64,000 nucleotides of DNA from Siphonodentalium dalli (taxonomy: Eukaryota > Mollusca > Scaphopoda > Gadilida > Siphonodentaliidae), in contig CP136065.1 in the NCBI GenBank assembly GCA_032622095.1, forward strand, positions 210,096,151 to 210,160,150, in the 5' to 3' direction. Below, one piece after another: positions 18,451 to 30,589 of this stretch. Each line of letters begins with the position of its first letter. Positions within the stretch are counted from its first letter, which is position 1. Position numbers and translations under genes: made by a program. The notes beneath the pieces were generated by a model, which saw only the letters and a program-made list of their open reading frames with translations, did no database searches and was not told the origin of the DNA.

Positions 18451-19160
18451 ATTAATAAAGAGCATGGGAAAATTGTGCACAGAGATAACAAGATTGGGAA
18501 ATGTCACTGGATATGGGTGAGAAACACGCAGATTGTATCCTTCGAGCATTCACAATTTAGTCTTGAGGTGGTTTCTATTAACAGAGAGCAAATCTGATAA
18601 ATTGGGTCAATTATATCAACAACATCTATCAACTATGCTAGGGAAGGTATCTTCTGCGTTCATCCGCTACCAAGTAAACTACCCGGTTCTGCCTGGTTTA
18701 TAAAATAAACCCAGTTGGTGAATATGAGTCATATATTACCTATCAGAATGGATATACTTAGCTCTCCTGACAGTATAAAAATTCAATTTTCTGCCAGTTT
18801 TTGTTGATATGAAAGGTATTTCTTGCCATTCTATAGAGCACAAGAGATTTCCCCCTCCCATGCCTCACTGCTCTGGCACCTAGCTATTTTTGACTGCAAA
18901 ATGTGACAAATATCTGTCACAAACGTAATTCTCATCAGTGGAGCCTGGGGCTAGCAATCAATGTTCTATGTTCTATATTCATATGTTTGCTATCAAATTT
19001 ATCAGACCATACAATTTATATCACTGTGTCATATTAATTATTTATTTAGAAGAAAAAAAAACCTCAGAAAATATAGTAGAGTAATAGCCTTGGGTGATAC
19101 TTAACTGATGTTGAGAGAGAAGCTATATAACCCAGGCAATCAATGAGTAATAGATCCAGT
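18451..19160. other. No gene seen, AT-rich
   Basis: AT-rich unique-looking sequence. No exon-like frame or element end was recognised. Confidence 0.5.
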
Positions 19161-19161
19161 C

Positions 19162-19251
19162 AATACATGAATGGCATCTACCGCAGTCCAGCAAGATATA
19201 TCTACCAATACATGACTGGCACCTACCGCAGTCCAGCAAGATATATCTACC
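19162..19251 (+). repeat. 45-bp tandem duplication
   Basis: Two 45-bp units each contain CTACCGCAGTCCAGCAAGAT, with three or so differences. Confidence 0.85.
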
Positions 19252-20470
19252 ACTGGCAAAAGTTCAATGGTTCTTATATATCATTCAGGCGTTCCATCAA
19301 ACTATGTTTACAATGGTAGCAATCCAGTGATCTGAGATCGAAATCTGCCAAACAGGAACCAGCCTAGAGGGCGACTTGGGAGATAGTTTCTCCCTGAAAT
19401 GGGCCACTTCACCCTCTTTTTGCTCAGGGAGAAGTGACTGTTCTCTCATATACATGTACCAGTACGCATATGACCCAACATCACATTTAAAAGATATCTA
19501 CTGATTTTAATAGTGTTCTTACTAACTATACCGACTTTATAATTGGGCTGTTGTGTTGCATAAGGCATTTTATTTTGTATTACTTGGTTTACGCATTGTT
19601 TTGGCTAAAAGGTAGGGGAGGTGGGAGGAAAAAATAAAAAATAAAATCAGAATATTTTTTTTTTAATTTAAATTGTCAAAAAATAACAAGCCACCAGATC
19701 ACCAATAGCTATGCTATACCCTTGTCCACTTGCATAGGCAAATATATTTTTTTTATTTGGATGTGTCTTTAAAGCAAGATACTGATAGATGAAAAAATAT
19801 CGCCAATATCAAAGTCTGTCATGTTGTCATTGACAAGCAATACTATAGTGTTCGCCAGGAGGTTTCGCTTTTCAATCGATGTTGTATATTTTATGCAAAC
19901 TTATACTTTTTAAATTTTTGTTCTATGTCTGGACACAGGGGCCTGTAACGCGCTCCGCTGTCCGCCCCCCTTTTGCGCTGCCCATATACGCCACTTCTAT
20001 ATTCGCGCCTGCTTCACATTAATGGTACTATTATAGAGACAAGGGGAACTGTAGAAATTCACCTTTTTACCATCACTCGGCAATTGGACAAATTTAGCCC
20101 ATTCACCCCAGTAATGCTAACGATATAGCCACGGATGTATCGGCGAATAATTCATCTTTCAATCAATACCACAAACTCCCATCAGAACCATTCATATACA
20201 TAGCATTTGAAAAAAATTTAACCACCGAATATTGTCTCCGAAGAGCGAAAATTTTCGGATTGATCCGGCTCAAAATACAATGGCCGATATGTTCCTCTAA
20301 ATTCACACCCGCACGGCTTACTATAATTAAAACTCTGTCAAAGATCAACTAAACATCTGGAGCTCAGTGATTTCTTGTCGACTAATAATTTATTTACTCA
20401 TACAAATCAACACATCGTCAGTGAACAATTTTTATAGAGGCGAAATCTGTCGATAATTCTAATTTTGTTT
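19252..20470. other. No gene seen, AT-rich
   Basis: Over 1.2 kb of AT-rich DNA with homopolymer runs (for example 19655-19680). No feature I can support. Confidence 0.5.
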
Positions 20471-20471
20471 T

Positions 20472-20634
20472 CATTATTTTTTTACGATCCACGCAGCTCC
20501 TCATTTTAATATTCATTATGACCTGACCTCGATTCTAATACTGAGCGGTGATTGGCTGTTTCTACTATTGCAGGCATGAAAAGGTCAGGCCATAATGAAT
20601 ATTAAAATGAGGCGCTGCGTGATTCGTAAACAAA
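20472..20634. repeat. Inverted repeat, about 50-bp arms
   Basis: Arms TTACGATCCACGCAG...CCTCATTTTAATATTCATTA and inverse surround a loop of about 55 bp (20525-20580). It may be another small palindromic transposon; no clear target duplication is seen. Confidence 0.75.
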
Positions 20635-20814
20635 AAAAAATGTAAGAAAAATGATAAAAGCAATTGTTAAAGAATGTAAGAAACAATAACAAAAGCATGC
20701 CCGTTTCTGGAGTAGAGTGGGGCAAGGTTTACTTCATTTGTTTGAAACCTTTGACTTAAGGCGAAATAAAAATAAAAATAAAACACAATAATCTGGAAAC
20801 CGAATATCAGGTAA

Positions 20815-21050
20815 AATCTAAGTAAAAAAAGGGACATAACTCAGTCAAAATCATGCGGAAGAAACCCATATTCGAACTTGATCTGTACTTTGGAGTGGTA
20901 AACTAACATACCAAATTTGGTTCAGTTCACTCGATTCAATCTAAAGTTATCATCGGGAAACCAAAAGCGGACAGACAGACGACAGACGGACGGACGACGG
21001 ACAACCTATTTACATAATACGACCGTTTTTTTCAAACGGGCGTATAAAAA
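20815..21050 (+). repeat. Pearl-like (PRL) repeat, single core unit
   Basis: Core unit (CATATTCGAACTTGATCTGT, AAAGTTATCATCGGGAAACC), then a GACAGACGACAGACGGACGG run and a CCGTTTTTTTCAAACGG terminal hairpin. Confidence 0.65.
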
Positions 21051-21330
21051 ATGACAAAAATTGTTAAAGAATGTAAAAAAAAATAAGTAAAACTTATAAA
21101 TGTAAGAAAAAGTGATAAAAAAAATATTAAATTGTTCAAGAATGTAAGAAAAAAATGATAAAAATGATAAAAAATAATAAAAATTGTTATAGAATGTAAG
21201 AAAAAATGATAAAAATTGTTAAAGAATGAAAGAAAAATTTATAAAAACTTGTCAGGCCAGTGGATTCTCTTATATATACGAGGCGACCTATGATCGACTT
21301 GCATATATAAAAGAATGGTCTTTAATGTAA
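21051..21330 (-). repeat. Decayed, expanded P1 spacer plus hairpin
   Basis: Repeated AAAATTGTTAAAGAATGTAA blocks, which form the central spacer of inverse-orientation P1 elements, are followed by one cassette hairpin (TGGATTCTCTTATATATACG). It looks like a P1 remnant whose spacer expanded. Confidence 0.55.
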
Positions 21331-22052
21331 TATGCAAACCACCATCCATGCATCATGATGTATCATCTCACAGTTACTGTATTCTATCCTGTCAAGAGAC
21401 CGTTTTACACAGGGTGTGCCCTATCAGTTTGGTGAACATGCCTATCTCTTTGGTACAGTTGTTCTGATAATGGGAAATATCATTCCTCATCCTCCTATCA
21501 ATATAATCTAACCAGGACCAGACTGATTTATCACACAAGTGTTTATGAAAGAACACTTTATGCCAAAATTTGCGTGTGTTTTTGTAATCTATCGAGATGA
21601 CCTTATCTTCCTGATGCAGCTTGTTTGCACTTAAAACCTTTTGATACAAGCATAAACATCTCACCCATTATGACACACAGAACTAAAGATCTTCCTGTTC
21701 CTGTCGATATATGCCCCTCTGTGACATTAATGTGCATCTTTTCTAATTGCTATACTAATGCCCTATATATTTTCCAGAAGAATAATGCTTCAGAATACCC
21801 AATACCACCCAGTGAGTGATGATAATTGGGGCTGTATTAAAATGAAAGTTAACACATGAACAGTTATTATCAGAAACCTGGAAACAGAGCAGTAGGACCA
21901 TAGAGAGGAATAATTAGTCCAAGTCTGCTCATACTAAAACCAGCTGAGATATTGTGATAGTGAGATGCTAGTTTTAGTGGGAGAAGGTCCCTATAGGTTA
22001 TATATATATGACATGGGTTACGCTTTAGTGACCAGCTGACATAAAACCACAA
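21331..22052. other. No gene seen; one inverted duplicate
   Basis: AT-rich. An open 90-codon minus frame (21392-21664) shows no domain I know. About 88 bp at 21903-21990 is repeated inverted at 23196-23284. Confidence 0.45.
21903..21990. repeat. Inverted dispersed duplicate, copy 1
   Basis: Contains TTAGTCCAAGTCTGCTCATA and ACTAAAACCAGCTGAGATAT. The reverse complement is at 23196-23284, about 1.3 kb away. Confidence 0.7.
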
Positions 22053-22056
22053 TTAA

Positions 22057-22292
22057 CCCTTTGAGTGCCAGGTCCGATTTTTGTATCAACCCATATACCC
22101 TGTGCCAATGCATTCTCTTATATATGCGAGTCGACCATAGGTCGCCTCGCATATATAAGAGAATGCATTGGCCTAAGAATTTTTTTTATTTTTACAATTT
22201 TTTACAATTTTAATATATTTTATTATATTCTTTAACAGACTTATTGTGTAGGTTTAGGGGGCCGATAATATCGGCCCATGGCACTCAAAGGG
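22057..22292 (+). mobile_element. P2 element (TTAA-flanked)
   Basis: First clear P2 copy. TTAA at 22053-22056 and 22293-22296. Ends CCCTTTGAGTGCCAGG and inverse (GGCACTCAAAGGG). One hairpin cassette identical in its arms to that of P1, then a T-rich stretch and CCGATAATATCGG near the right end. Confidence 0.82.
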
Positions 22293-22296
22293 TTAA

Positions 22297-22920
22297 ATGT
22301 AATCAAATATCACAATTACGACAATAAAATGGGTTTATTCAGTAGAAGACATGATGTTTGTTCTGAACACCATCAATGGTCAATTGAAAGCGATAATTTA
22401 ATGTGAAAAAAGACAATTACGACAGTGTTTCCATATCTAACTCAATTGGCCTCACGAAGTGACATCGGCTTATTCCGGCGAAACTATTCTAGCAATCGTA
22501 AAGTAAACATAAACAAAACCACATTGTCGTAAATTGAATTAATTCTATCACATATACAGGGTAATTTGTAAATTAAAAATTGCATATATATTGTGAGAGG
22601 TTCCGTGTAAGAAATGTTTAACTAATAATTAATATAGAACCACTTCCAAAATATATAAACACATAATAGTGATGGAATATATTAACAGGATGTTTGAATA
22701 AGGGTGCACTCGATTCTGATTGTTGTACTCGATTGACGACACAGAAGCCTAAATTAGCCGAGTACATTACGGAATACTTCGGCTTTCAGTTAAAACATAA
22801 ACAAACATATAATAAATGATGTTAGTCCTAATAAACTGGAATATTCTTAATGTAATTTAACATGAAAGTTAGATTATTATACACCATTATGACTATAAGA
22901 TGTCACTCCATTCGTTATAT
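22297..22920. other. No gene seen, AT-rich
   Basis: AT-rich sequence, no feature recognised. Confidence 0.5.
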
Positions 22921-22923
22921 ATA

Positions 22924-23113
22924 CAGTAATGCTCTAAATAACCGACTCCTTAACCATAGCAGAATTATGGGTAACTTTTCATGATTTAGTCGGAAATATG
23001 GCTTGTTGCCATTCATCGGAAAGCTCTTGGCAACAAGCCATATTTCCGACTAATTCTTAAAAGTTACCCATAATTCTGATTCGTTAAGGAGTCGATTATT
23101 TAGAGCATTACTG
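22924..23113 (+). mobile_element. B element, right arm partly deleted
   Basis: CAGTAATGCTCTAAATAACC and inverse ends. The turn is lost on the right side, so CTCTTGGCAACAAG joins the arms directly. TA flanks at 22922-22923 and 23114-23115. Confidence 0.85.
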
Positions 23114-23616
23114 TAGCATCAGGTTTTGATTTGTTGGGTAATATCGAGTATAATAGACTACAATTCCTGCCACCAACCCTTGGTATGACTCATGCCATAT
23201 AAAGGGACTTTCTCCTACTAAAACTAGCATCTTGCTATCACAATATCTTAGCTGGTTTTAGTGAGAGCAGACTTGGACTAAGGTATAATGTCCCCCCAAA
23301 CACTCATTTTAACCATGTCTTTAATAAATACATCATTGACAAATAGGTCCCTGAGGATATCTTCATGTAATAAATTCCACAAACACTATTTATTCCATAT
23401 AATTCAAAAAAATGTCTGGTACAAAATATGATATTAGTTATATGGAGGGGATCGGACATCAAGCACAAAGCTTATGGGGGTCTTTTCTGGTCACGTGTGA
23501 ATAAGCCCACACTGTGAGAGTGCTTACATAATATTAAGTAATGATCATGATAATTTTAGAAGATCGTTGTTGGTAATATTATAAATGTATATATGTTACT
23601 CAGATACTCTCAGTCT
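23114..23616. other. No gene; inverted duplicate copy 2
   Basis: Contains the 23196-23284 inverse copy of 21903-21990. Otherwise AT-rich with no recognised gene. Confidence 0.5.
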
Positions 23617-23826
23617 GAAGAAAACATCGTCTGAACTACACTCAATTATAAATATTTACTTCTCGATTCGAGATGCAACTATTGGCGATAAACTAACGAA
23701 AATGAATTCGCCATCGAGAGTCACTAAATTTAATTAATCTATAAGAATGACGGTATGTGTTGTCAATTTGGATATCATATTTGTAAAAATTACTACTTTG
23801 AACAAGATTATTACCCTACTTTAAAC
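23617..23826 (-). mobile_element. D element, partial
   Basis: Inverse-orientation fragment of family D: TCTGAACTACACTCAATT, TATTTACTTCTCGATTCGAG, GACGGTATGTGTTGTCAATT, ending ACTTTAA. The 5' side of the family is missing. Confidence 0.65.
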
Positions 23827-24409
23827 AAAAAAATTTAGTTTTTTTTAATAATTTTTATTCGGTCATAAACATGGAAATATAACATACATATCAATACATA
23901 TTATAAGGGTTGTCACAAATTGCAATTGGTGGTGAATAAAAGTTTTTCAATTCGTCTTATATTTAGAGGGGTTAGAGTGTTTATTTTGAATAAAGTGTTT
24001 TCCCCTTTTAAACCACATTGTTTGTTTTTTATGGTGTTTTAACTGTCGTGAACTCTCCTGTATGGTATATAAAACATAATTTACAATCTTGATTTTATTG
24101 TACACAATGTGCATCTAATTAGTTCGCCCAATGTGATGATATGCATATAAAACAAGGCGGAATATTTTGCAGTTAAAATATCAATCAGTCCTTTAATTTG
24201 TAAGGAATATATACACATGGGAATGTAAATATAACAAATGAATGTCATTCTCAATGCTACTACACAGTTGTGAAGAAAAAAAAAAGACAAATTTCGTATA
24301 CACCCTTCGTGTTCACACCATTTGTCAAAGTTCACCTCACATCCGTGCAATGACATTGAAAAAGACAATAATCTGTTAAATGTAGGTGGGCAGCTTCTAA
24401 GGCATTAGG
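23827..24409. other. No gene seen, AT-rich
   Basis: AT-rich sequence; nothing recognised before the poly(T) at 24410. Confidence 0.5.
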
Positions 24410-24760
24410 TTTTTTTTTTTTTTAATTGAATTTGTAGTTAAGCACCTTCTAGCACTGTGACCACTAGTTATTAAAAAGATCTTCGACTTTTAGCCATCTA
24501 CTATGAAAGAGTTTTTCCTTTTTAGATGTGCCAAGACATTTTGGACTTGTATATGTTTCCATAGATCTGTAGCTCTTGATCCATGCTAACAGGCCTATAA
24601 TGTTTGGCTCAATTCCCCGTATTTTACTGGAATTGATATATTTTTTCAATAATAGGATACAGATATCTATTACATTTTCAGTTACTGTATGTACTGAGTC
24701 ACTACCAAGGATTATTTTCTCCGAAGTGATTTTCAAGTCGAGGTTACATTTATTTTTCAA
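24410..24760 (-). pseudogene. L1/Tx1-like non-LTR retrotransposon 3' end
   Basis: On the minus strand an open frame of about 98 codons (24760-24464) ends about 40 bp before a run of 14 A (T at 24410-24423 on plus), as at the 3' end of a retrotransposed copy. The peptide pattern (VIDICILLLKKYINSSK, then PNIIGLLAWIKSY, then LFHSRWLKVEDLF) resembles the C-terminal tail of L1/Tx1-type reverse transcriptases. The catalytic domain is absent; the copy is 5'-truncated about 10 bp from a B-element arm. Assignment is from memory of the family pattern, moderate confidence. Confidence 0.5.
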
Positions 24761-24769
24761 TAACTGTTT

Positions 24770-24813
24770 GAATTCTGCTGTGGTTAAGGAGTCAATTATT
24801 TAGGGAATTACTG
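24770..24813 (+). mobile_element. B element right-end fragment
   Basis: AATTCTGCTGTGGTTAAGGA through GGGAATTACTG then TA. The rest is missing, apparently replaced by the L1-like fragment on its left. Confidence 0.8.
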
Positions 24814-25250
24814 TATCTTAACCAAAAAGATAATGATGTAGACACCACACCGCATAATTAACATAATAGTAAATTGGACATAAAAATGAAACCCAAACTT
24901 CAAAATGAAAGCATCACATAAAAATACCATGAAAAAGTCTTCTGATAACATCAGTTGGGAGATGTCATCAGATGTATAATAAACGCAGAACCACACTTGT
25001 ATTAATGGCTGATAGATTATGGTATTCGTGAAATCAAAGAAAGATAATGCCCTTTCATGCCATCCTTAAGCAGTCACCCTTTGTGCCATAAACTGACAAG
25101 CCAGAAACATCCAAGTGCATTTCTGTGTATGACTGTCTATGAAATGCGGGATACTGAGAAATTCCATCGAAAATCATTTTCCCAGAGCAAATACGTATGC
25201 CATCCACAGAGGTTATCTGGCACTGGTGCATAAGAATTTCCAACTGATCT
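24814..25250. other. No gene seen, AT-rich
   Basis: AT-rich sequence with short unconvincing open frames. Confidence 0.5.
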
Positions 25251-25500
25251 CGAGATTGTTTTGTTAAGCAGACATGCCTCACTCTATCAGCTTCCTTATA
25301 CTATTATTCTCCACAGCTCTCAGATGCCCCTATACATCACATGTCTGTCTCACTTTTTACAGCTATTAACATGGAATCTTGTGTATCAAATTTGAATTGG
25401 CTCTCAATCTTAGTGCTTCATAACCAATTTACTCTATATAATTCATGCAAATGATGGCTCTCTTGGGAATTAACTATCCTGGTTGAAAAATTTTCATCTT
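25251..25500 (+). repeat. Solitary unit of the 28-32 kb satellite
   Basis: GATTGTTTTGTTAAGCAGAC, CTCACTCTATCAGCTTCCTT and TGAATTGGCTCTCAATCTTA match the array at 28360-31740. It is about 3 kb away from that array and is a single unit. Confidence 0.8.
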
Positions 25501-25589
25501 TGTTCAGACTTCTCCCTGAATGAGAAAAACTCAATCTCAAATTTCTATCATTTACCACCATTTAATTGACTTAGACTAGAGGCGGGACT

Positions 25590-25779
25590 GTCCAAATGGG
25601 ACCAAGGATACCCCGCAGTGCGTAGCCATATTAACATACTAAGTTCGGACAAAATTAGGCTTGTTGTGGTAAAAAAGTAAAAAAAGGGGATAACACAAAC
25701 TAACAAAGTCGGATGGACCTCATAATCGCAGGAGCATAGGTTGACATGACACTAAATATGTGTGCCAAATTTCAATATA
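25590..25779 (+). repeat. Pearl-like fragment
   Basis: GGATACCCCGCAGTG, AAAAAGGGGATAACAC, GGACCTCATAATCGCAGG parallel the fragment at 44160-44430. It is cut by the B element at 25780. Confidence 0.45.
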
Positions 25780-25954
25780 CGGTAATGCTCTAAATAATTG
25801 ACACCTTAAACAAAGCAGAATTATGGGTAACTTTTCAGGATTTAGTCGGAAATATGGCTTGTTGCCAACAAGCCATATTTCCGACTAAATCCTGATAAGT
25901 TACCCATAATTCTGCTGTGGTTAAGGAGTCGATTATTTAGAGCATTTAATACTG
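25780..25954 (+). mobile_element. B element, centre deleted
   Basis: The left end reads CGGTAATGCTC (A to G at position 2) and the right end has a 2-bp insertion (GCATTTAATACTG). The turn is replaced by GCTTGTTGCCAACAAGC, a short perfect hairpin. Confidence 0.82.
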
Positions 25955-26984
25955 TAGTTGACTTAAACTTGAAATGTAGGAAACACAAACTTGGACAAAT
26001 TTGTGTCCACAGATGGATGTCCACCAGAGCTGTTAAGTTTCACGGATTGCTATGGACAAAACCTCCAAAACACGGAAGACCACCCAATTCTCCCGCATTG
26101 TGCAGATGTACTGTTGCCGTCGGTAACATCAAGAGTAATTTCATATTCATCATTATTCAGTACCAATCAGCAGTACTAATTGAGACTAATTAATGTTCAC
26201 ACCCCTTCGTAGCCGTGCGAGCTGTCGTAAAAGTGTAAACAATAGATTTAATAATGCGACTTAAATAACTACTAAGTCACAAACCATGCAAACGGATGTG
26301 TTCATTTCGTTTGCGGGAAAAACTGTATAGACGAGTCCATTTTGTACTTTCGGTTTAACTCATGTCCGATTGTATATCCGGCCGTATCTGGTGGAACACA
26401 TACATGTCTGGTTGTGACCTTTGTAACTTGGGTTCGTTTTTACTTATTTTAAACGAAGTTTCTGCTTCTTAATTTTGTTAATAAATGGTGGAAAGTGTGC
26501 ATTTCTTTTGGGGATTAAACAGTAAGATGACTCAATTTATTCCGATTTTGTACTTTCGTTTTCACGCATATCCGGTTGTATCTGGTGGAATTCTGAGTAT
26601 TTTCACTTAGTTTATACGAAGTGTCTGCTGCTTTCTCTTCATAAATGGTGGTACCTCCCACTCACATCAGCTCTATTACAATTACCAATAGGACATTCAT
26701 TACCATTTTATTTAGGTATATATATTTATAAAATAAACAGAAATAGAAACTCATAAAAACTATGTAATCTTCATCATAAAAATGATTTTTGGAACATGAA
26801 CAAAATTGGGCATACCTACCGCAAAAATCTCCCGGATTGACATTTTCAAAACTTAACAGGTCTGATGCCCACATACATTTGGTCTTTAAGTGGTGTTTCT
26901 TTCGTTGTATTTGACAAGTTTGATCAATTAAGGCTACCATTTGACTCCTAAATTGTACAGAATAATGGGCATTAGGTGGTAGTT
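25955..26984. other. No gene; imperfect duplication
   Basis: Two overlapping 60-75 codon plus-strand frames (25969-26193) show no domain. An imperfect duplication lies at about 26325-26480 and 26540-26645 (TTTTGTACTTTCGKTTT, CCGGYYGTATCTGGTGGAA). Confidence 0.4.
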
Positions 26985-27115
26985 CATGTCAAACTATCAT
27001 TTAGGCTCCTCCCCTGACCGAATGACCAAATGTGCACCCGGTTAGACAGACTGACGGGAAGATGGGCAAGATGATTTATATACACCCACCCATAACTTCC
27101 TTACATGGGGGCAGG
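26985..27115 (+). repeat. Pearl-like 3' end
   Basis: GGTTAGACAGACTGACGGGA, then TATACACCCACCCATAAC...TTACATGGGGG. This has the pattern of a PRL tail without its core units. Confidence 0.35.
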
Positions 27116-27342
27116 GAAGGATCCAGATCTGTTTTGGTACCTGTTACAGGTTTGGGCGCCCAAACTCTGAAGGCCTAAATGTCCCCAAATTGCAAGTGAA
27201 TAGTTTTTATTAAAGCGGAATTTTCTATATTTTGAAGGAAATTTTCTATTATAATTAAACAACATGCAATGCAAATCATCAATATGCAGTTGATATAGAG
27301 CCTTTATTTCCATAATCAAGTGTGCAGTGAGGAATAGTTTAA

Positions 27343-27576
27343 CCCTTTCATGACTGGGACTTCTTGAAATTTTGCAAAAATCCTGTGCCAATGCATTCTC
27401 TTATATATGCGAGTCTTCCATCTAAGGAGCCTCGCATATATAAGAGAATACATTGGCTTTTATCTCGACGTTTTAAGCCAGTGCATTTTCTTATGTGGGA
27501 GACTTGCATATATAAGAGAATGAGATGGCATAGGATCTTTAATGCCGCACAAGTGCAGCTCTTGTCATAAAATGGC
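27343..27576 (+). mobile_element. P3 element, decayed right end
   Basis: Left TTAA at 27339-27342 and CCCTTTCATGACTGGGAC. Two cassettes, the second with a shortened arm. The right end is mutated (CATAAAATGGCTAAC). Confidence 0.75.
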
Positions 27577-27764
27577 TAACGTCCCAATTCATATAGGGAC
27601 ATTCTCAAATGCAGAACAGGTGTCCCCAAAAAATCTCTGGATTCTTCCATGGGGGTATAATTATTTACTATCTGCAATTAGAAACAAATGAGCAAAAAAA
27701 CTGTATCAAAATTTGAGACTTCATTTGAAATACAAAACACCATGATAAATATCATCCAGGTTAA

Positions 27765-28167
27765 CCATTTACCCAACAGAACGGCCCTGTGCCAATGCAT
27801 TCTCTTATATATGCGAGTCAACCATAGGTCGCCTCGCATATATAAGAGAATGCATTGGCTTAACACATTAAAAATTATAAAATTGTTAAAGAATGTAAGA
27901 AAAAATGGTAAAAAGTGTTAAAAAAAGATTTTTTTTAGGCCAATGCATTCTCTTATATATGCGAGGCGACCTATGGTCGAATCGCATATATAAGAGAATG
28001 CATTGGCACAGGGCATAACTGTAACTATCACAATGTGGTCAAGGAGCCGGTTCCAATGATATCCATATTTGTATGGTTCTATTGAGACAGACCGAAGATA
28101 TTTTAGGCTGTATGACTCAACTTGAAGCTTTATTTGGCCGGTTTTGGCCGGTTTGTTAGGTAAACGG
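27765..28167 (-). mobile_element. P1 element, inverse orientation
   Basis: TTAA at 27761-27764 and 28168-28171. CCATTTACCCAACA here stands for the right end, and the CCGGTTTTGGCCGG block lies at the right, so this copy is inverted relative to 4859. Both hairpins are complete. Confidence 0.87.
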
Positions 28168-28796
28168 TTAAATATCAGGCACAGGTCAGGAGTTTTATTT
28201 GGATTATTGTTGAAACAGCTGCGACATATCAGGACATCAGTTTCACAGTGGAGGAAAGACCATGCAGAGGTGTTAACTTTAATAGGAAATCTCTACACTG
28301 CACATAGAAACCACAGACCTCGGGTTGGGAGGGGGGGAAGCACTAACAAATTTGCCAACAGGTGCATGAGAACTTCCCCACTGATCTACACGGATCTGGA
28401 GATTGTTTTGTTAAGCAGACATGCCTCACTCTATCAGCTTCCTTATACTATTATTCTCCACAGCTCTCAGATGTCCCCATACATCACATATGTCTGTCTC
28501 ACTGCATAGGGCTTTTAACAAGGAATCGCTTGTATTTAATTTGAATTCACTCTCAATCTTAGTCCTTCAGAACCATCTTCCCCTATAAAATTATATAATG
28601 CTAATGAATTATCGGCATACCCTCAGCTGACTGAATGAGAAAACTCTGAACATACTCTCAAATTTCTATCATTTAATATCATATATGACTTGGACGGACA
28701 AAATTATTCATGTTGCGAAAAAATTCTAAAATAAAATTATATAATGCTAATGAATTATCAGGAGTGCACTCCGCTGACTGAATGAAAAAACTCTAC

Positions 28797-28879
28797 ACAC
28801 ACAGTAATACTGTATAAGAGAATGTATTTGCACAGAATTTTCACAAAATTTCAGGAAGCTCCAGTCATGGAAGGGTTAA
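28797..28879 (+). mobile_element. P3 right-end fragment in the satellite
   Basis: TATAAGAGAATGTATTTGCA followed by TTTCAGGAAGCTCCAGTCAT and GGAAGGG-TTAA; only the right third of a P3 element. Confidence 0.7.
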
Positions 28880-28918
28880 ACCTCCATATTCAATAATAAC
28901 GCGTGACATTCTACAATA

Positions 28919-29035
28919 CAGTACTCAGGGAGAGCTTTCCGATGAATGGCAACAAGCCATATTTCCGACTAAATCCTGAAAAGTTACCCATAATTCTGCT
29001 GTAGTTAAAGAGTCCATTACTTAGGGCATTGTGCT
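28919..29035 (+). mobile_element. B element, left arm lost
   Basis: CAGTA at 28919 joins directly to the right arm (GAGAGCTTTCCGATGAATGG onward), which ends GGGCATTGTGCTG. Confidence 0.75.
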
Positions 29036-30230
29036 GTACTCTCAAATTTCTATCATTTAATATCATATATATCACTTGGACGGACAAAATTATTCATGTT
29101 GCGAAAAAATTCTAAAATAAACTTCCCCACAGGTGCAAAAGAACTTCTCCACTGCTCCAGAGATTGTTTTGTTAAGCAGACATGCCTCAATCTATCAGCT
29201 TCCTTATACTATTATTCTCCACAGCTCTCAGATGTCCCCATACATCACATATGTCTGTCTCACTGCATAGGGCTTTTAACAAGGAATCGCTTGTATTTAA
29301 TTTGAATTCACTCTCAATCTTAGTGCCTCAGAACCATCTTCCCCTATAAAATTATATAATGCTAATGAATTATCGGAGTGCACTCGGCCGACTGAATGAG
29401 AAAACTCTACACATACTCTCAAATTTCTATCATTTAATATCATATATAATATATCACTTGGACGGACAAAATTATTCATGTTGCCCAAAAATTCTAAATT
29501 AAACTTCCCCACAGGTGCAAAAGAACTTCCCCACTGCTCCAGAGATTGTTTTGTTAAGCAGACATGCCTCACTCTATCAGCTTCCTTATACTATTATTCT
29601 CCACAGCTCTCAGATGTCCCCATACATGTACATCACATGTCTGTCTCACTGCATAGGGCTTTTAACAAGGAATCGCTTGTATTTAATTTGAATTCACTCT
29701 CAATCTTAGTGCCTCAGAACCATCTTCCCCTATAAAATTATATAATGCTAATGAATTATCGGAGTGCACTCGGCCGACTGAATGAGAAAACTCTACACAT
29801 ACTCTCAAATTTCTATCATTTAATATCATATATAATATATCACTTGGACGGACAAAATTATTCATGTTGCCCAAAAATTCTAAATTAAACTTCCCCACAG
29901 GTGCAAAAGAACTTCCCCACTGCTCCAGAGATTGTTTTGTTAAGCAGACATGCCTCACTCTATCAGCTTCCTTATACTATTATTCTCCCCAGCTCTCAGA
30001 TGTCCCCATACATAACATGTCAGTCTCTCTTTTTAAATCTCTTAACAAGGAATCGCTTGTATCAAATTTGAATTCACTCTCAATCTTGGTGCTTTATAAC
30101 CATTTCCCCCCATAAAATTCATGTAAATGATGGCTCACTTGGGAATTAAATGTCTTCATTTAAAGTTTTTCATCTGAGTGCACTCTGCTGACTGAGTGAG
30201 AAAACTAAATCTCAAATTTCTCTCATTTAA

Positions 30231-30589
30231 AGTGATGTGAAACACTCAGGTCAAATAGAAATTGAGAATAATCTTGCTAAAAGTAGTTATTTTTAACGAA
30301 TATTAATCCAAATTGACAACACACACCGTCATTCTTGTATATTAATTAAATGAAATGACTCTCGGTGTCGAAATCATTTGTGTTAGTTTATCGCCCATAT
30401 TTGCCTCCCGAACCGAGATGTAAATATTTACAATTGAGCGTAGTTCAGATGATGTTTTCTATGGAGTGATATGGTCGATTGCTTTGAAATTTTCGGTGAT
30501 GTTAGTAGAATGCTACATTGCCAGGTTGGCATAGCGCTTGAGTACTAACTTTTCCATTTCATGCACACAAACAAGTCGATAATATGTCT
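30231..30589 (+). mobile_element. D element inserted in a satellite unit
   Basis: TTAA on both sides (30227-30230 and 30590-30593). The flanks TCTCATTTAA and TTAATACCATATAAATGA are continuous (CTATCATTTAATACC) in neighbouring units, so this is a paralogous empty-site proof of a TTAA duplication. Body 359 bp, from AGTGATGTGAAACACTC to ATAATATGTCT. The internal CCGAACCGAGATGTAAATAT and GTAGTTCAGATGATG recur in the other D copies. Non-coding. Confidence 0.85.

Noticed and set aside
29297-29958. Two identical 91-residue minus-strand proteins
   Set aside because: They are the same satellite unit repeated 386 bp apart; the frame is not kept in other units.
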